Shown: positions 8,536 to 17,603 of the stretch, piece by piece
Layout: each line of letters opens with the position of its first letter
How positions within the stretch are numbered: the first letter of the stretch is position 1
Origin: Sulfolobales archaeon HS-7
GTDB taxonomy: Archaea; Thermoproteota; Thermoprotei_A; Sulfolobales; Sulfolobaceae
NCBI GenBank assembly: GCA_019704295.1
Contig: AP024596.1
Coordinates: 977,369-1,041,368 of the forward strand
Direction: 5' to 3'
Length of the DNA: 64,000 nt
Notes under the pieces: generated by a model
The model's input: the letters and a program-made list of their open reading frames with translations, nothing else
Database searches by the model: none
What the model was told of the DNA's origin: nothing
Made by a program: the position numbers and the translations under genes

Positions 8536-9817
8536 TCTCGTGACAGTGTCTAATGCACAATAAATGTAATCTACTTTATTAACTAAATTTTTATGAGAAA
8601 GACAAATTCAAAGAACTTACATGGAAGGGTAATACTTAAGGGGGATTACACCTAGATTATACCGTGGTTCAGATTTATTCCGACGTAATCCCCCAAGAGT
8701 TGGGTTGGAAGAGTAAATATCTTTTGGAGTGCGAGGAAATCCTGAGTGAGTTAGAGGACGTAATTGAAAGGGAGTTCAAGGATCACGAGTTCTCCAAGTA
8801 CTAACGTGGTCTACTTGAAGATGATGATCGTGAGAGTGCTTTTCAAAGAGTCGTATAGGGGAGTAATTGTGCTAGCGGTTACCAATGAAGTGGTCAAGGT
8901 TTTCCTCGGCGTTAAAGAGGTTCCCTCGAGGTCCTCTTGAACTGGTTTGCGTACGAATACGAAGATAGAATAAGGGATCTGCTCCTCAAGGTCTTCAGGC
9001 GATTAGAGTCGCGAGTTAACGAGGAGCAACTTCCACCACTTCCCAGCGAAGGAGAAGTTCGGAAGGCAAAGGTTGATAGCTTTCCCGTGGAGCCTCCTCA
9101 CGGGGAAAAGAGCGTGGAAACGCACAGAAACTTGTACTGGATCTCAGGGAAATTGATCCAAGGAGGAAACCTCATGAAGTACTTGCGACGCTCGATGAGA
9201 GGAAAAGGGATCAACTCTTTTCTCTCATTTCCGAGAAATTACACCCTTGGGGACATGAGGGAAGCTGGGGAAAGAAGTGAGGCAGAACTTGGTTCGGAGG
9301 GAAGTGCTTCGCCGGGTTCTCCTTAAGACCCTCATGGTTTGCAAGGTTAAGATAGTTCCAGCCAAAGTTTCAACTTTAAGTCTCCCGTCTGCAACGTGAT
9401 CACGCTTGTAGACAGAGGGTTTGTAGAGAAAGGCAAGGTGATCAGAGTCAAGAGGGGCTTGGAAATACTGAGAGGTGGTGTAGAGTTCTTTGACACTTTC
9501 CTCAGAACATGAGGCCTTACGCGAGGAGCATAAGGGATTGAACGTCTTTGCCAACCTCTTGGGCCTAGCCTACAATATTCAGCGATTTAGGTCCATTAAC
9601 AAACGTTAAAATCTCCACTTAAAACCCGGCTAGAGAAGCTCGTCCCTAGCCTTGATTCTCGAAAAATCGAGATTACTTGCAAGTGTACTTAATAAACTAG
9701 TTTTATATTGTTTCTTCACTAGTAATTAAGCGAATTTAATTCTAGATCTACGTGTTTTATAACTTTTTACTTTATTTAGTTATTCACTTTAATTATATAT
9801 TGGACACTGTCTCGTGA
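8536..9817 (+). mobile_element. decayed IS5-like insertion sequence with terminal inverted repeats
   Basis: The left terminus reads CGTGACAGTGTCTAATG (from 8539). The inverse of the right terminus reads CGAGACAGTGTCCAATA (from 9814), so roughly 25 bp of imperfect terminal inverted repeat are preserved. Between them lies a broken transposase gene. The subterminal sequences (TTTATTAACTAAATTTTTAT on the left; GCGAATTTAATTCTAG and TTTTATAACTTTTTACTTTA on the right) recur in the shorter MITE copies of this window. I infer that this is a parent-type element, about 1.28 kb, of the MITE family. Exact ends are uncertain by a few bases. Confidence 0.65.
8666..9609 (+). pseudogene. broken DDE transposase, IS5-like
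   Basis: Three frames together give a transposase. The N-terminal part reads IPQELGWKSKYLLECEEILS, then comes a stop. A later frame gives RVLFKESYRGVIVLAV and VFLGVKEVPSRSS, the layout of IS5-type helix-turn-helix regions. Near the end are LVDRGFVEKG, consistent with a catalytic DRG motif, and the tail GLNVFANLLGLAYNIQRF, ending at the stop at 9607-9609. At least two in-frame stops and several frameshifts make it non-functional. Assignment to IS5 rather than a neighbouring family is tentative. Confidence 0.6.
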
Positions 9818-10185
9818 CACTATTTAGTATGTAATTAATGTTATTTACTTTAAAAACTAGATTTTGAGGATGTAGGAATAACCCCCTTACACTACTCAAT
9901 TATGAGATAGAAGAGAATTACAAGAGATTAAATTTCTCTGCCAACTCCCTAAGCTTGAAATATCCAGTGTTACACTCTGTAAACTTTGAACTCATCGTAG
10001 AGGAAATTTAGATGTTAGTTTTGATTCTTGAAAGATATACAATTACTTTTGATTATATCCAATGTAATAATTTTATATTATTTCCTTCATTTAGTGAAGC
10101 GAATTCAAACCTAGATAGACGTGCTTTAAAACGTTTAACTTTATCTAGTTATTTATATTAATTACGCATTAGACATTTTCGTGAG
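9808..10185 (+). repeat. MITE copy B, nearly complete
   Basis: This is a non-coding element of about 380 bp with imperfect inverted termini: CTCGTGACACTATTTAGTA at the left and, inverted, CACGAAAATGTCTAATGCG at the right, each continuing into GTAATTAAT. The interior matches copies A, D and E. The left end overlaps the right end of the decayed IS by about ten bases, so the two sit in tandem. An ATTGG occurs just left (9799-9803) and just right (10192-10196) and could be a target-site duplication. Confidence 0.7.
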
Positions 10186-10387
10186 ACTGTAATTGGAGCA
10201 GGAGCATATCATATCTACCTTCGCTTAGGAGCCTCGGTAATGCTTACTATCTCAGTGAGTCTCATCTACATATTTAGCTGCGGGTCAACTTAGACTTAGG
10301 CAAAGAGGGAAATCATCCTCGCGGATCTTCCGCTTACTTAATCACCTATTAAGATAAACTATTATTTACTTTCATAGCAAGAAAAAT

Positions 10388-10651
10388 TCATTGTATTAAA
10401 CGGAGGATCTCCTCTAAAACTGATTGCGGAAAGTTTTGGACTCTCTTTACGATCTCTACAACCGAATCAAAGGATGTAAATGTATAAACTTCCTTTCTCC
10501 CGCCGTCCTCAATTACCTCCAAAACTACCTCCTTCATTGAGTTTTCAGTTAAAATTCTATACCCTATCAAATATCCATCCTTTATAGGATATTCCTTCTT
10601 TACACCAGACTGGTCAAAATACTCCTTCTTAAATCCCTCAACCGATATCAT
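10388..10651 (-). CDS. hypothetical protein, 87 aa
   Basis: I do not recognise this small acidic protein. It has alternating strand-like segments (DGYLIGYRILTENS, KEVVLEVIEDGGRKEVYTF) and a C-terminal helix (SVVEIVKRVQNFPQSVLEEI). It has no membrane segment and no metal motif. It stands alone, with MITE DNA downstream. The codon pattern looks genuine, and an A/T-rich promoter-like stretch (near 10655-10680) precedes it. Confidence 0.6.
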   Translation of the reverse strand: MISVEGFKKEYFDQSGVKKEYPIKDGYLIGYRILTENSMKEVVLEVIEDGGRKEVYTFTSFDSVVEIVKRVQNFPQSVLEEILRLIQ

Positions 10652-10811
10652 AGTATAGTATATGTCTGTACTCCGGTATAAGCTTGTTTATTAATGTATT
10701 TGACTACAATTAAAATAACTTAAACTTCTAGCCGAACTGATTTGATAAATACCTTTTTCCACAGCTTAAATTATTCAAGAGTAGTAAAGGTCATCATTCA
10801 AACTAAATTAC

Positions 10812-11117
10812 TTGCATTCAAAGAACATTCCTCCCCGGTTCATGATTATATATGTTCCAATAAGAAGGAGGCAAAGCTCTATTAACATTAAGGAGGGCTC
10901 TATTGCTATCTATTTTAGAATGCCTAATGCCGTTCTAGAGTGTAAGGAATTAAGTAAATACAAGCACATCCCAAAGTCGACGCATAATCTTAAGGTATGT
11001 ACCATTAATTCTAAATTAAATCAAAGCGTTTTAAGATACAGTTTATCTTTATATGATTTCATTAATAAAAACTTTATGGATACAGGGTTATTTTTTATTA
11101 ACATTTTACAAGTCTAA
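10812..11117 (+). CDS. doubtful small reading frame, 101 aa
   Basis: This open frame ends about 60 nt before the pilin-like gene. Its composition (many Lys, Asn, Ser, scattered Cys, no clear domain) does not resemble a known family. It has no clear Shine-Dalgarno and no well-placed TATA box. It may simply be A/T-rich spacer that happens to be open. Confidence 0.25.
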   Translation: MHSKNIPPRFMIIYVPIRRRQSSINIKEGSIAIYFRMPNAVLECKELSKYKHIPKSTHNLKVCTINSKLNQSVLRYSLSLYDFINKNFMDTGLFFINILQV

Positions 11118-11179
11118 ACCATAAAATACTTTCGCACATGCCTCATTTTATTTTAGGAAAGTCTCAGTATCGAAGAAAC

Positions 11180-11650
11180 ATGATTAAGAAATGTAGAAAA
11201 AGTAAAAATAGGTTCGGTATATCCTCTATCCTTGGAACGATTATAGTGATAGCGATTACTGTAGCTTTAGGAGGTCTTCTATATACATATAGTAAGGGAT
11301 TATTTCAATCAATGTCTCAGAATTCTCTATACGAGGCGTCGGCGCAAATAGTAGTAAATCCAGACTCAAATGTAGCTTTGCTAGAATATAGTATTCAAAA
11401 TACTGGAAATACTCAGTTTTACTTACAGAAGATAGTGATATTAAGCACCTCGTCTGGTTCACAATCATCCTCTAACGTTTCCGTTAAGATCACTCCTCAG
11501 GTTATTCAACCAGGTCAGACTACGGAAAACGTTACAACGATAGTCGGGAACGTAACGGCGGGTAATTATTATACTGTCATATTTTATATAACGATGCCTA
11601 ATGGAAAAACCCTAACCTCCACTGAGAACGTATTAGCTACAATAAGCTAA
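11180..11650 (+). CDS. type IV pilin-like protein with class III signal peptide
   Basis: The N-terminus is a basic leader (MIKKCRKSKNRFG) followed by a hydrophobic helix ISSILGTIIVIAITVALGGL. This is the prepilin-peptidase (PibD) substrate pattern of archaeal pilins and archaellins. After the helix comes a Ser/Thr/Asn-rich beta domain with several N-glycosylation sequons (NVS, NVT). I chose the ATG at 11180 because it leaves the short charged leader usual for PibD substrates; an upstream ATG at 11138 would add 14 residues. It is followed 19 nt later by a second pilin-like gene. No ATPase or platform gene is nearby, so assembly would use machinery encoded elsewhere. Confidence 0.75.
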   Translation: MIKKCRKSKNRFGISSILGTIIVIAITVALGGLLYTYSKGLFQSMSQNSLYEASAQIVVNPDSNVALLEYSIQNTGNTQFYLQKIVILSTSSGSQSSSNVSVKITPQVIQPGQTTENVTTIVGNVTAGNYYTVIFYITMPNGKTLTSTENVLATIS

Positions 11651-11669
11651 CTAACGGGAGGAGTAATTA

Positions 11670-12053
11670 GTGAAAGGGGTTTCTGAAGTTCTAGGAAGCA
11701 TCATAACACTAGCCGTACTATTAGCACTACTCTCACCATTATTATATTATTTTTTCTCATATACAAATATTACTAGTGTTGCAATAAACAATGATATAAG
11801 TATTGATAGATCGGCAATATTAACATGTCTCTCCATAATAGTTTTGGGAAATACCTCTAGCGAAGTGTTTCTGTATAACTATGGAAATATAGAAATACAT
11901 ATAACTAGAGTCGTACTAAATGATCGCCTCCTTACTACCGATTACACTATCCAACCACATAATATCGTCAGGTTATCATCAATGATAGGAGATATGAAAA
12001 TATCGACCCCAATAATAATATATGCAAACAATATAATTATTTCCTCTAATTGA
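11670..12053 (+). CDS. second pilin-like protein
   Basis: The 127-residue protein starts at a GTG preceded by GGGAGGAG. The N-terminus MKGVSEVLGSIITLAVLLAL is a minimal class III leader (KG) followed by the hydrophobic assembly helix. A short beta-rich domain follows, with no obvious sequence relation to the first pilin. The two genes form a tight pair, consistent with a major and a minor subunit of one filament, which is inference. It is convergent with the nucleotidyltransferase-like gene; the ends are about 12 bp apart. Confidence 0.7.
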   Translation: MKGVSEVLGSIITLAVLLALLSPLLYYFFSYTNITSVAINNDISIDRSAILTCLSIIVLGNTSSEVFLYNYGNIEIHITRVVLNDRLLTTDYTIQPHNIVRLSSMIGDMKISTPIIIYANNIIISSN

Positions 12054-12065
12054 ATTTTTTAATTA

Positions 12066-12869
12066 CTAAGTTATTAGCTGAAAAGTTATCCTTTCTGCTC
12101 TGTCTAAGTTAATCTCCATCATGTTTTCCCTTTCGTATAATCTACCCTTAATGAAAATCCTTGTACCTTCCTTTAATTCTGAATACCTAATTCTATAAGA
12201 CGTGAGTAAATAATCTCCAGCTTTATAAATAAGGGGCATAGAAAAAGGGCGTAAACTCTCATCGATATTAACGATCCCCTCAAATTGATAACTCCTTAAT
12301 ACGGGTTTAAAATGCACGCATTGCACTATTTTGAAAGTATAAGGTGTTTCTTGATATACTCCTTCCAAATATCGTTTTCTCTTGAGAAATAACATGTCAT
12401 CTTTACCCATTCCCTCTATTTCATCATATCTAACATAAGATAGGGGTGACGTGATTCCCATTTCCCTCAATCTCACTAGTTTGTTATAATTTTCAGGATT
12501 AAATGATATTAAATCAATATCATTTCCTTCTCCCTTGTATAACAGACTTCCGGTTATTCCCACGTCTTTAAAATACATTGTAAACTCCGTCCTTGAAGTG
12601 ATTTCGAACGGATCGAGAACTTCAGCATCTGCTGTAGGTACAGCGGGTACGTATTCTCCTATATCATCGAAATACGTTACCAACTTAGGATACTTTATCC
12701 TCACGATTTTCATTCCATCTGCTAAGGTCTTAATTTTCTCTCCAGTAGCAATATTGTACCTTGGCATACCTATTATGTAGTCATCCGGTTGAAAGCATCC
12801 CTTTACCGCCCATATATATTTGTCATATTTTATCATGTAACCTTCTACAGGCTTATCATTTGGATACAC
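12066..12869 (-). CDS. predicted nucleotidyltransferase, COG1665-like
   Basis: The protein has a nucleotidyltransferase-type motif: GITGSLLYKGEGNDIDLISF matches the GS-x(n)-DxD pattern of pol beta-like enzymes. The rest is conserved in crenarchaeal proteins of unknown role. The frame extends 78 bases upstream into the radical SAM gene. I prefer the GTG at 12869, just after that gene's stop at 12871 and 9 nt after a GGTGT. It would be co-expressed with the AmrS-like enzyme. Substrate unknown. Confidence 0.65.
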   Translation of the reverse strand: MYPNDKPVEGYMIKYDKYIWAVKGCFQPDDYIIGMPRYNIATGEKIKTLADGMKIVRIKYPKLVTYFDDIGEYVPAVPTADAEVLDPFEITSRTEFTMYFKDVGITGSLLYKGEGNDIDLISFNPENYNKLVRLREMGITSPLSYVRYDEIEGMGKDDMLFLKRKRYLEGVYQETPYTFKIVQCVHFKPVLRSYQFEGIVNIDESLRPFSMPLIYKAGDYLLTSYRIRYSELKEGTRIFIKGRLYERENMMEINLDRAERITFQLIT

Positions 12870-12870
12870 C

Positions 12871-13929
12871 CTATAACCACACCTGCTCAAATCTGTCTTC
12901 AAACGCGTGTTTAGAAAGCTTTCCCTCAATTGGTATCTTGTTATCACAGAACTTACACCGCATGTCCTCGGTTAAGTTCCATGATAAGATTCTAAACCCG
13001 TTCCTTCTAATTACTTCTCTTCCGCAGTTATGACAATAGGTGTTCTCGAACGGGTGGCCGGGAACATTTCCAAGGTATACGTAATTAAGACCTTCCTCCT
13101 TAGCAACTTTATAATGTGCTTCCAATAAAGGTATGGGAGTATGGGGGATTCCCATCAACTTATAATCTGAATGAAACCTCAAGAAATGTAATGGTGTATC
13201 AGGACCTAATTTATCTACTATAAACCTTGCAAGTCTTCTGGCGTTTTCTAAACTGGCTCCTATCTCAGGTATAACAAGATCGGTTATTTCAACGTGAATT
13301 CCAGCTTTCTTTAAACCCTCAGCCGTTTCGAATATAGGCTCCGGCCCAGAAGCACCGACATATCTTTTCAAGAATTTTTCATCTCCATTACCCTTAAAAT
13401 CGATTGTTGCCGCAGATAGGAATTCCCTTAAATAGCCTACTAACTCTGGAGTTCCGTATCCATTAGTTACGTATATTGTAAAAATATTATATTTCCTCGC
13501 AATTTTCGAAACATCCTGTGCAAATTCCGAAAATATTATTGGTTCATTATAGGTGAATGCTATACCATCACTTTCATACGCTCGTGCCATGTCAACTATT
13601 TCACTAGGATCAAGCTCTACACCTTCTACTTTTCGTCGCTGACTTATTTCATAGTTTTGACAGTATGCACACATCCAGGAACAGCCTGTTGTAGAAAAGG
13701 AAAATATACGACTACCAGGATTAAAATGAACAACTGGTTTTTTTTCAATAGGGTCTATGGCTACAGAAGCTACTCGGCCGTAAACGTCCAAGTATAGACT
13801 GCCGTTAATGTTGGTCCTAACTCCGCAGAATCCTGTTTGCCCTTCCCTGAGAAGACATCGCCTAGCACAGGCAACACACCTCAAAGCGTTTCCTTCACCT
13901 CTAATATAAAGTGATGCCTCCTTCCCCAT
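12871..13929 (-). CDS. AmrS-like radical SAM enzyme (AmmeMemoRadiSam family)
   Basis: The 352-residue protein has a Cys-rich N-terminus ([21 protein letters not shown]) and the radical SAM cluster motif CSWMCAYC (Cys83, 87, 90, a CxxxCxxC spacing). The TIM-barrel core includes FTYNEPI and the C-terminal part has four more cysteines (CHNCG...CKFC) for a second metal site. This is the AmrS/PflA-like family, usually found with AmmeMemoRadiSam AMMECR1 and MEMO partners; neither is seen here. The reaction is not established with certainty. A TATA-like element lies about 26 nt before the ATG (near 13955), so the mRNA is probably leaderless. Confidence 0.85.
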   Translation of the reverse strand: MGKEASLYIRGEGNALRCVACARRCLLREGQTGFCGVRTNINGSLYLDVYGRVASVAIDPIEKKPVVHFNPGSRIFSFSTTGCSWMCAYCQNYEISQRRKVEGVELDPSEIVDMARAYESDGIAFTYNEPIIFSEFAQDVSKIARKYNIFTIYVTNGYGTPELVGYLREFLSAATIDFKGNGDEKFLKRYVGASGPEPIFETAEGLKKAGIHVEITDLVIPEIGASLENARRLARFIVDKLGPDTPLHFLRFHSDYKLMGIPHTPIPLLEAHYKVAKEEGLNYVYLGNVPGHPFENTYCHNCGREVIRRNGFRILSWNLTEDMRCKFCDNKIPIEGKLSKHAFEDRFEQVWL

Positions 13930-14045
13930 ATCTACTCTAATATTGTATCTTGATAATTAAGTACCTTACGTATTACAATTCAAAGTAAAGTGTGTCTTAA
14001 GTGGTTAAAAAGCTCAACAGCACTGTTTAGATGAAGACATATAAG

Positions 14046-14424
14046 ACTTGAGATAGTGCCCAACGCGTAATTAATGTGGATAACTAGATAAACTAAAAAG
14101 TTATAAAACTCATTAGTCTAGAATTAAATTCGCTTAATTATGTCGAGAGGGAAAATGTAAAATAAGTTTATTAAGTCCAGTCATAAGTAATCACATATTT
14201 CTCGAAAAATGAGGTTAAAGAGAGCTTTTCAGTGTAATGGGTCAGAGATTAACTGAAGGTACCACCTGATGTCTCAAGGTAGGAAAGCTAACAAAGTGGT
14301 ATAATTACTCCTTGATTGCTCTCTATTATCGTCATAAATGACTACTATTAAGTGGGTTATTCCTACATCTTAAAATTTAGTTTTTAAAGTAAATTACATT
14401 ATTACACATTGAAGACTCACTTGA
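14046..14424 (-). repeat. MITE copy D, complete
   Basis: This is in the opposite orientation to copy B and about the same size (379 bp). The + strand starts ACTTGAGATAGTGCCC, then CGCGTAATTAAT; inside are AAAAAGTTATAAAAC, GAATTAAATTCGCTTAATTA and GGGTTATTCCTACATC (the reverse of the copy A/B motif). It ends with ATTACACATTGAAGACTCAC. It lies between the radical SAM and MFS genes and contains no gene. Confidence 0.75.
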
Positions 14425-14684
14425 AACCACATACCCCTTCAACGTTTTCCGAAGTTTTAAAGAAACTAGTATTAATAGACGTTGAAATGGGCTTGCTTGA
14501 ATTAAGAGCCCTATATTACCTTCCGATAAATGGCAAAGAATTCCCTAAATTTCAGGGTATTCTTTATCCTGGTTTGGAACTTGATGTCGGCTTTCTAGAA
14601 AAGTCTGTTAAATGTACTTTGTTTAGCGAAAGTATAGACCGCCGACACTCTGACATCAGTAAATTATCAGAAAATTACTATTAA
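14409..14684 (+). CDS. unrecognised 91-aa reading frame beside MITE D
   Basis: This frame begins inside the end of MITE D and runs 276 bases. It has a plausible helical segment (FSEVLKKLVLIDVEMGLLEL) but no recognised domain and no promoter apart from the MITE terminus. It could be a fragment of a transposase or other gene cut by the MITE insertion, or a chance frame. I cannot choose. Confidence 0.25.
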   Translation: MKTHLKPHTPSTFSEVLKKLVLIDVEMGLLELRALYYLPINGKEFPKFQGILYPGLELDVGFLEKSVKCTLFSESIDRRHSDISKLSENYY

Positions 14685-14755
14685 ATATTTAAATTACTAT
14701 AAGGTGTTCGCAACTAACTTAATATAACGATCTTACTTTATCACATTTTAAGGAA

Positions 14756-15832
14756 TCATTCAACAATTCTCCTAAAAAGGAGGTAGAACACTATATTTGA
14801 TATTAAGTATAGTAAACCTGTTATTAGAAACGGAAGATATAAATTATCGATGGAAAAGAAAAATCCTCCTATTGTAGGTCCCATACTTCGCGGTATTGAA
14901 TCAAATAAGCTGACCAAGGACATTCCTCTCCCCCTTTCATTCTCGGGAATAACTTTCATGAACATGGATGTCCATAAGGGTTGAGTCATGTTCATAAAGA
15001 CGTTTCGAAACACGTACACTGTGCCAGCAACTAATGCTGTCGCGGAAAAAGGCATGTAAAAGAGGAGGGCAATTGCAATAAAATGAAATGTAACAATTGT
15101 TTTCAAATTCCCCAGATACTTGCCAATGTATGGCGATATATACGTGCCAACCGCAAGTGTCAAATTAGATACTGCAAAGAAAGGGCTTATCTCATCGATA
15201 GGCGCGTGAAATTTCAAACTAAACCATAAAGAGAGTAAAGGCAATAACATACCAGCCCCTAATCCTGTCAGGGCCTCAACTGAGAACTTCGATACCGTGC
15301 CTATAGAACCTATTTTAGGGGTTATCTTTCTGGTGCCTTTATATGATTCCCTGACCGGGATCAATGAGATTATACTAACAAGTATAGCAATCTCCTCGAT
15401 AGCGAACACGTTACTAAATTTTAGAAAGGAAGGAATTAATGCACCAACAAAAGATGCAACTATGGATAGCGAATTCATAAGTCCGAACGTTTTCTCCAGG
15501 TTCCCACCTTTCTCCACTAAGAGCACTGAGTTCATATTACTCCTTGAGAACAGAAGATATCCTAATGGGATTCTCTCTATTAATAATAAGATTCCGAATG
15601 CATAAAGTATTCTAGAAATTATTTGAATTTTCTTTCTACCAAAAGCGTCACCGAAAATTGAAAATAGATACCCTAGGAAAGCCCCTGAAAGAGTCCCTAC
15701 AGTTAGAATTATTCCTATTAGGAGAACTGGAAGGCCTAGTTCATGAAAGTATAATGAGACTATAAGAGAATTAGCTCCCCATGTTATTCCAGTAATGGCC
15801 GATGAGAAAATAAGTAAGGACTTTTCATTCAT
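14756..15832 (-). CDS. MFS transporter
   Basis: The 358-residue membrane protein has about ten to eleven hydrophobic segments. The motif A-like loop GDAFGRKKIQ lies between TM2 and TM3, and a related charged loop (NERGRGMSL) is in the second half, the pseudo-twofold MFS pattern. It is somewhat shorter than the usual 400 residues. Substrate cannot be told; the best guess is a drug or sugar-acid exporter-type permease. A TATA-like element lies near 15857-15867, consistent with leaderless transcription. Confidence 0.8.
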   Translation of the reverse strand: MNEKSLLIFSSAITGITWGANSLIVSLYFHELGLPVLLIGIILTVGTLSGAFLGYLFSIFGDAFGRKKIQIISRILYAFGILLLIERIPLGYLLFSRSNMNSVLLVEKGGNLEKTFGLMNSLSIVASFVGALIPSFLKFSNVFAIEEIAILVSIISLIPVRESYKGTRKITPKIGSIGTVSKFSVEALTGLGAGMLLPLLSLWFSLKFHAPIDEISPFFAVSNLTLAVGTYISPYIGKYLGNLKTIVTFHFIAIALLFYMPFSATALVAGTVYVFRNVFMNMTQPLWTSMFMKVIPENERGRGMSLVSLFDSIPRSMGPTIGGFFFSIDNLYLPFLITGLLYLISNIVFYLLFRRIVE

Positions 15833-15881
15833 TAATCTTTACAAAAAGGCTGAGCTGATTAAAAACTTATGAAGCTAACTT

Positions 15882-16112
15882 CTAGTTGATAATAAACCAA
15901 TCCTTTCTTTGCATACGTTTCATTGCCTGATATTCATAGGGATACTCATTTCGCAAGTAGTCCTCAGGAAGTTCAACATCTCCAATATCATTATTCTGAA
16001 TCCTCTTCTTTCCTCTTATTCCTAATAACATAAACAACACCGCTAATATATAAATTATCTTAGAAATATTTAAACCTTTCCCCCAAATGTACGATATTAT
16101 GCTAGAAGTCAC
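15882..16112 (-). CDS. small membrane protein, hypothetical
   Basis: The 76-residue protein starts at GTG. It has one hydrophobic segment (SKIIYILAVLFMLLGIRG), then a charged region (KKRIQNNDIGDVELPEDYLR) and a C-terminal aromatic/basic tail. I do not recognise the family. A TATA-like TTAAATAC (in reverse, near 16136) lies about 26 nt before the GTG, supporting a real leaderless gene. Confidence 0.5.
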   Translation of the reverse strand: MTSSIISYIWGKGLNISKIIYILAVLFMLLGIRGKKRIQNNDIGDVELPEDYLRNEYPYEYQAMKRMQRKDWFIIN

Positions 16113-16458
16113 CGAACATAGTGTTATGCTGTATTTAAGAGGTAAAAGTCAAATTAAGATCATATCACTAAATGCCCTGATAATATTAGTAGAATTATAC
16201 TTTATCTTAATAATATTGTTTTAATGAAATCAAACCCTTAAGAAGATAGTGTGATTCCCTACATTCCATCGTAAATTGGTTTGATCTTTTGCTTATATCA
16301 TGATAATAGTTAACGCTCAAAATAAAACGAGAATGACCCTACTAGCTGGGGCGGACTTACAACTTTCTATAAAGGCTATCATCCTGATTGTCCTCTATCA
16401 AATCGCATTTCATATTAGGATTGCTGATTGGAGGGAAGGCCTACCACTCGCTCACTGG

Positions 16459-16830
16459 ACGTCTCGGAAACAGTTGTTAATATGTAATTAATTTTAATAA
16501 TTAGATAAAAAATTATAAAACATTCCTAGTAAAGATTAATTCTTTTGATTGCTAAAATTATGAAATCGGCTTATTAATCTCAGTAAGTAGGGAAATTACT
16601 TAACCTTTAAGGTTTAGGTCTGACTAACTGACGTCTGTGGCTTAATGAGTTCAAAGTTTACTATTCGGTCTAAACCGTGGACATCGTAGGGCTAAGAGGT
16701 CAGCGAAGTTACAAGAACTCTTGTAATCACATTAAAGTATTATCCCTGGATTGAGCTTATTCCTAATAAGAATTTAGTTTTTAAATTGACGCTTGTTGCG
16801 TAATATACAATGTGTTAATAAAGCTCGCTC
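16459..16830 (-). repeat. MITE copy E, complete but divergent
   Basis: It runs from GTCTCGGAAACAGTTGTTAA and TATGTAATTAATTTTAATAA to GCGTAATATACAATGTGTTAA, about 370 bp, in the same orientation as copy D. The end interior (TATTATCCCTGGATTGAGC) matches the fragment at 1530-1672. It ends about 180 bp upstream of the ribosomal operon. 16113-16458 and 16831-17007 otherwise show no gene. Confidence 0.6.
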
Positions 16831-17007
16831 TTTCGAGTCCAGTTATTAAAATAACCTGGAAACTCATACTAAGTAGGTTCCGTATTCCCTTGGGCGGGAT
16901 CATTCAGTTTTCTTAAGCTCATTAAGATAGACGGAAAAGTTTCGGTGTGGAGGAAATCCCAACTAATAGCAAGTTAATCTTGATTAAGGGTGATTGTAAT
17001 ATAGATT

Positions 17008-17283
17008 ATGGGATTAAAGATAACTTACGACGTGATTGGATATAAACTCAGAGTAGTCTATCATACTGATCCTACGTTAGTAAATCGTGAGGGTGAAGTA
17101 ATCCTAGAAACAGAGAAATTCTTCTTCCTAGCGGATCAAGGTAAGAATGTTTTCATGATAAGTAAAAATCAGGGGCTATTTGAAATAACCTCTAATAGTT
17201 TTAAATTCTCACTTGATGGTAATAGGATGATGTCTAAACCGAAGAACAGGATAACGAGGAGGAAAACAGTTGAGCTTGAGTAA
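17008..17283 (+). CDS. rnp1: RNase P protein component 1 (Rpp29/POP4)
   Basis: The 91-residue protein has the Rpp29 fold signature: GYKLRVVYHTDPTLVNREG, then a short sheet-rich core ending SFKFSLDG. Rpp29 binds Rpp21 and helps RNase P process tRNA 5' ends. In Sulfolobales rnp1 normally sits within the S10-spc ribosomal cluster, before S17, as here on its 3' side. A GGTGA lies at 16989-16993. On the 5' side, where L29 and SUI1 would be expected, there is only non-coding DNA and a MITE. It overlaps S17 by 14 bases. Confidence 0.9.
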   Translation: MGLKITYDVIGYKLRVVYHTDPTLVNREGEVILETEKFFFLADQGKNVFMISKNQGLFEITSNSFKFSLDGNRMMSKPKNRITRRKTVELE

Positions 17284-17602
17284 AAACGTTGGTATCATCG
17301 GGGTAAAACCTCCTGAGAAAGAATGCAAAGATGAAAAATGCCCATATCATGGACATCTGAAAGTAAGGGGTATGGTACTTGAGGGGACAGTTTACCGCTA
17401 TAGGGCAAATAAAGTTGCAACAATTGTTAAGGAGTATTTAAAGTATAACCCGAAATATAAGAGGTATGAAAGAAGGACAAGTAAAATACATGCGTATGTA
17501 CCTCAATGTATTGAAATTAAAGAAGGCGATAGAGTTATAATAGGAGAAAGTAGACCATTAGCGAAATCAGTAGCATTTGTAGTGGTAGGGAGGGTGAGTT
17601 AA
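17270..17602 (+). CDS. rps17: ribosomal protein uS17
   Basis: The 110-residue protein matches archaeal S17, with the diagnostic segment [20 protein letters not shown] and the OB-fold end [20 protein letters not shown]. It binds 16S rRNA in the body of the 30S subunit. The start is a TTG inside the end of rnp1, which indicates translational coupling. Confidence 0.95.
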   Translation: MSLSKNVGIIGVKPPEKECKDEKCPYHGHLKVRGMVLEGTVYRYRANKVATIVKEYLKYNPKYKRYERRTSKIHAYVPQCIEIKEGDRVIIGESRPLAKSVAFVVVGRVS

Positions 17603-17603
17603 A

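Noticed and set aside
8937..9326. 129-codon plus-strand frame as a gene
   Set aside because: It is one segment of the broken transposase; the frame shifts before and after it.
16300..16491. 63-codon plus-strand frame with a hydrophobic stretch
   Set aside because: It runs into the terminus of MITE E and has no promoter at a suitable distance.
16840..17004. Remnant of SUI1 or L29 upstream of rnp1
   Set aside because: Short open stretches (for example ending SQLIAS) do not match either family.
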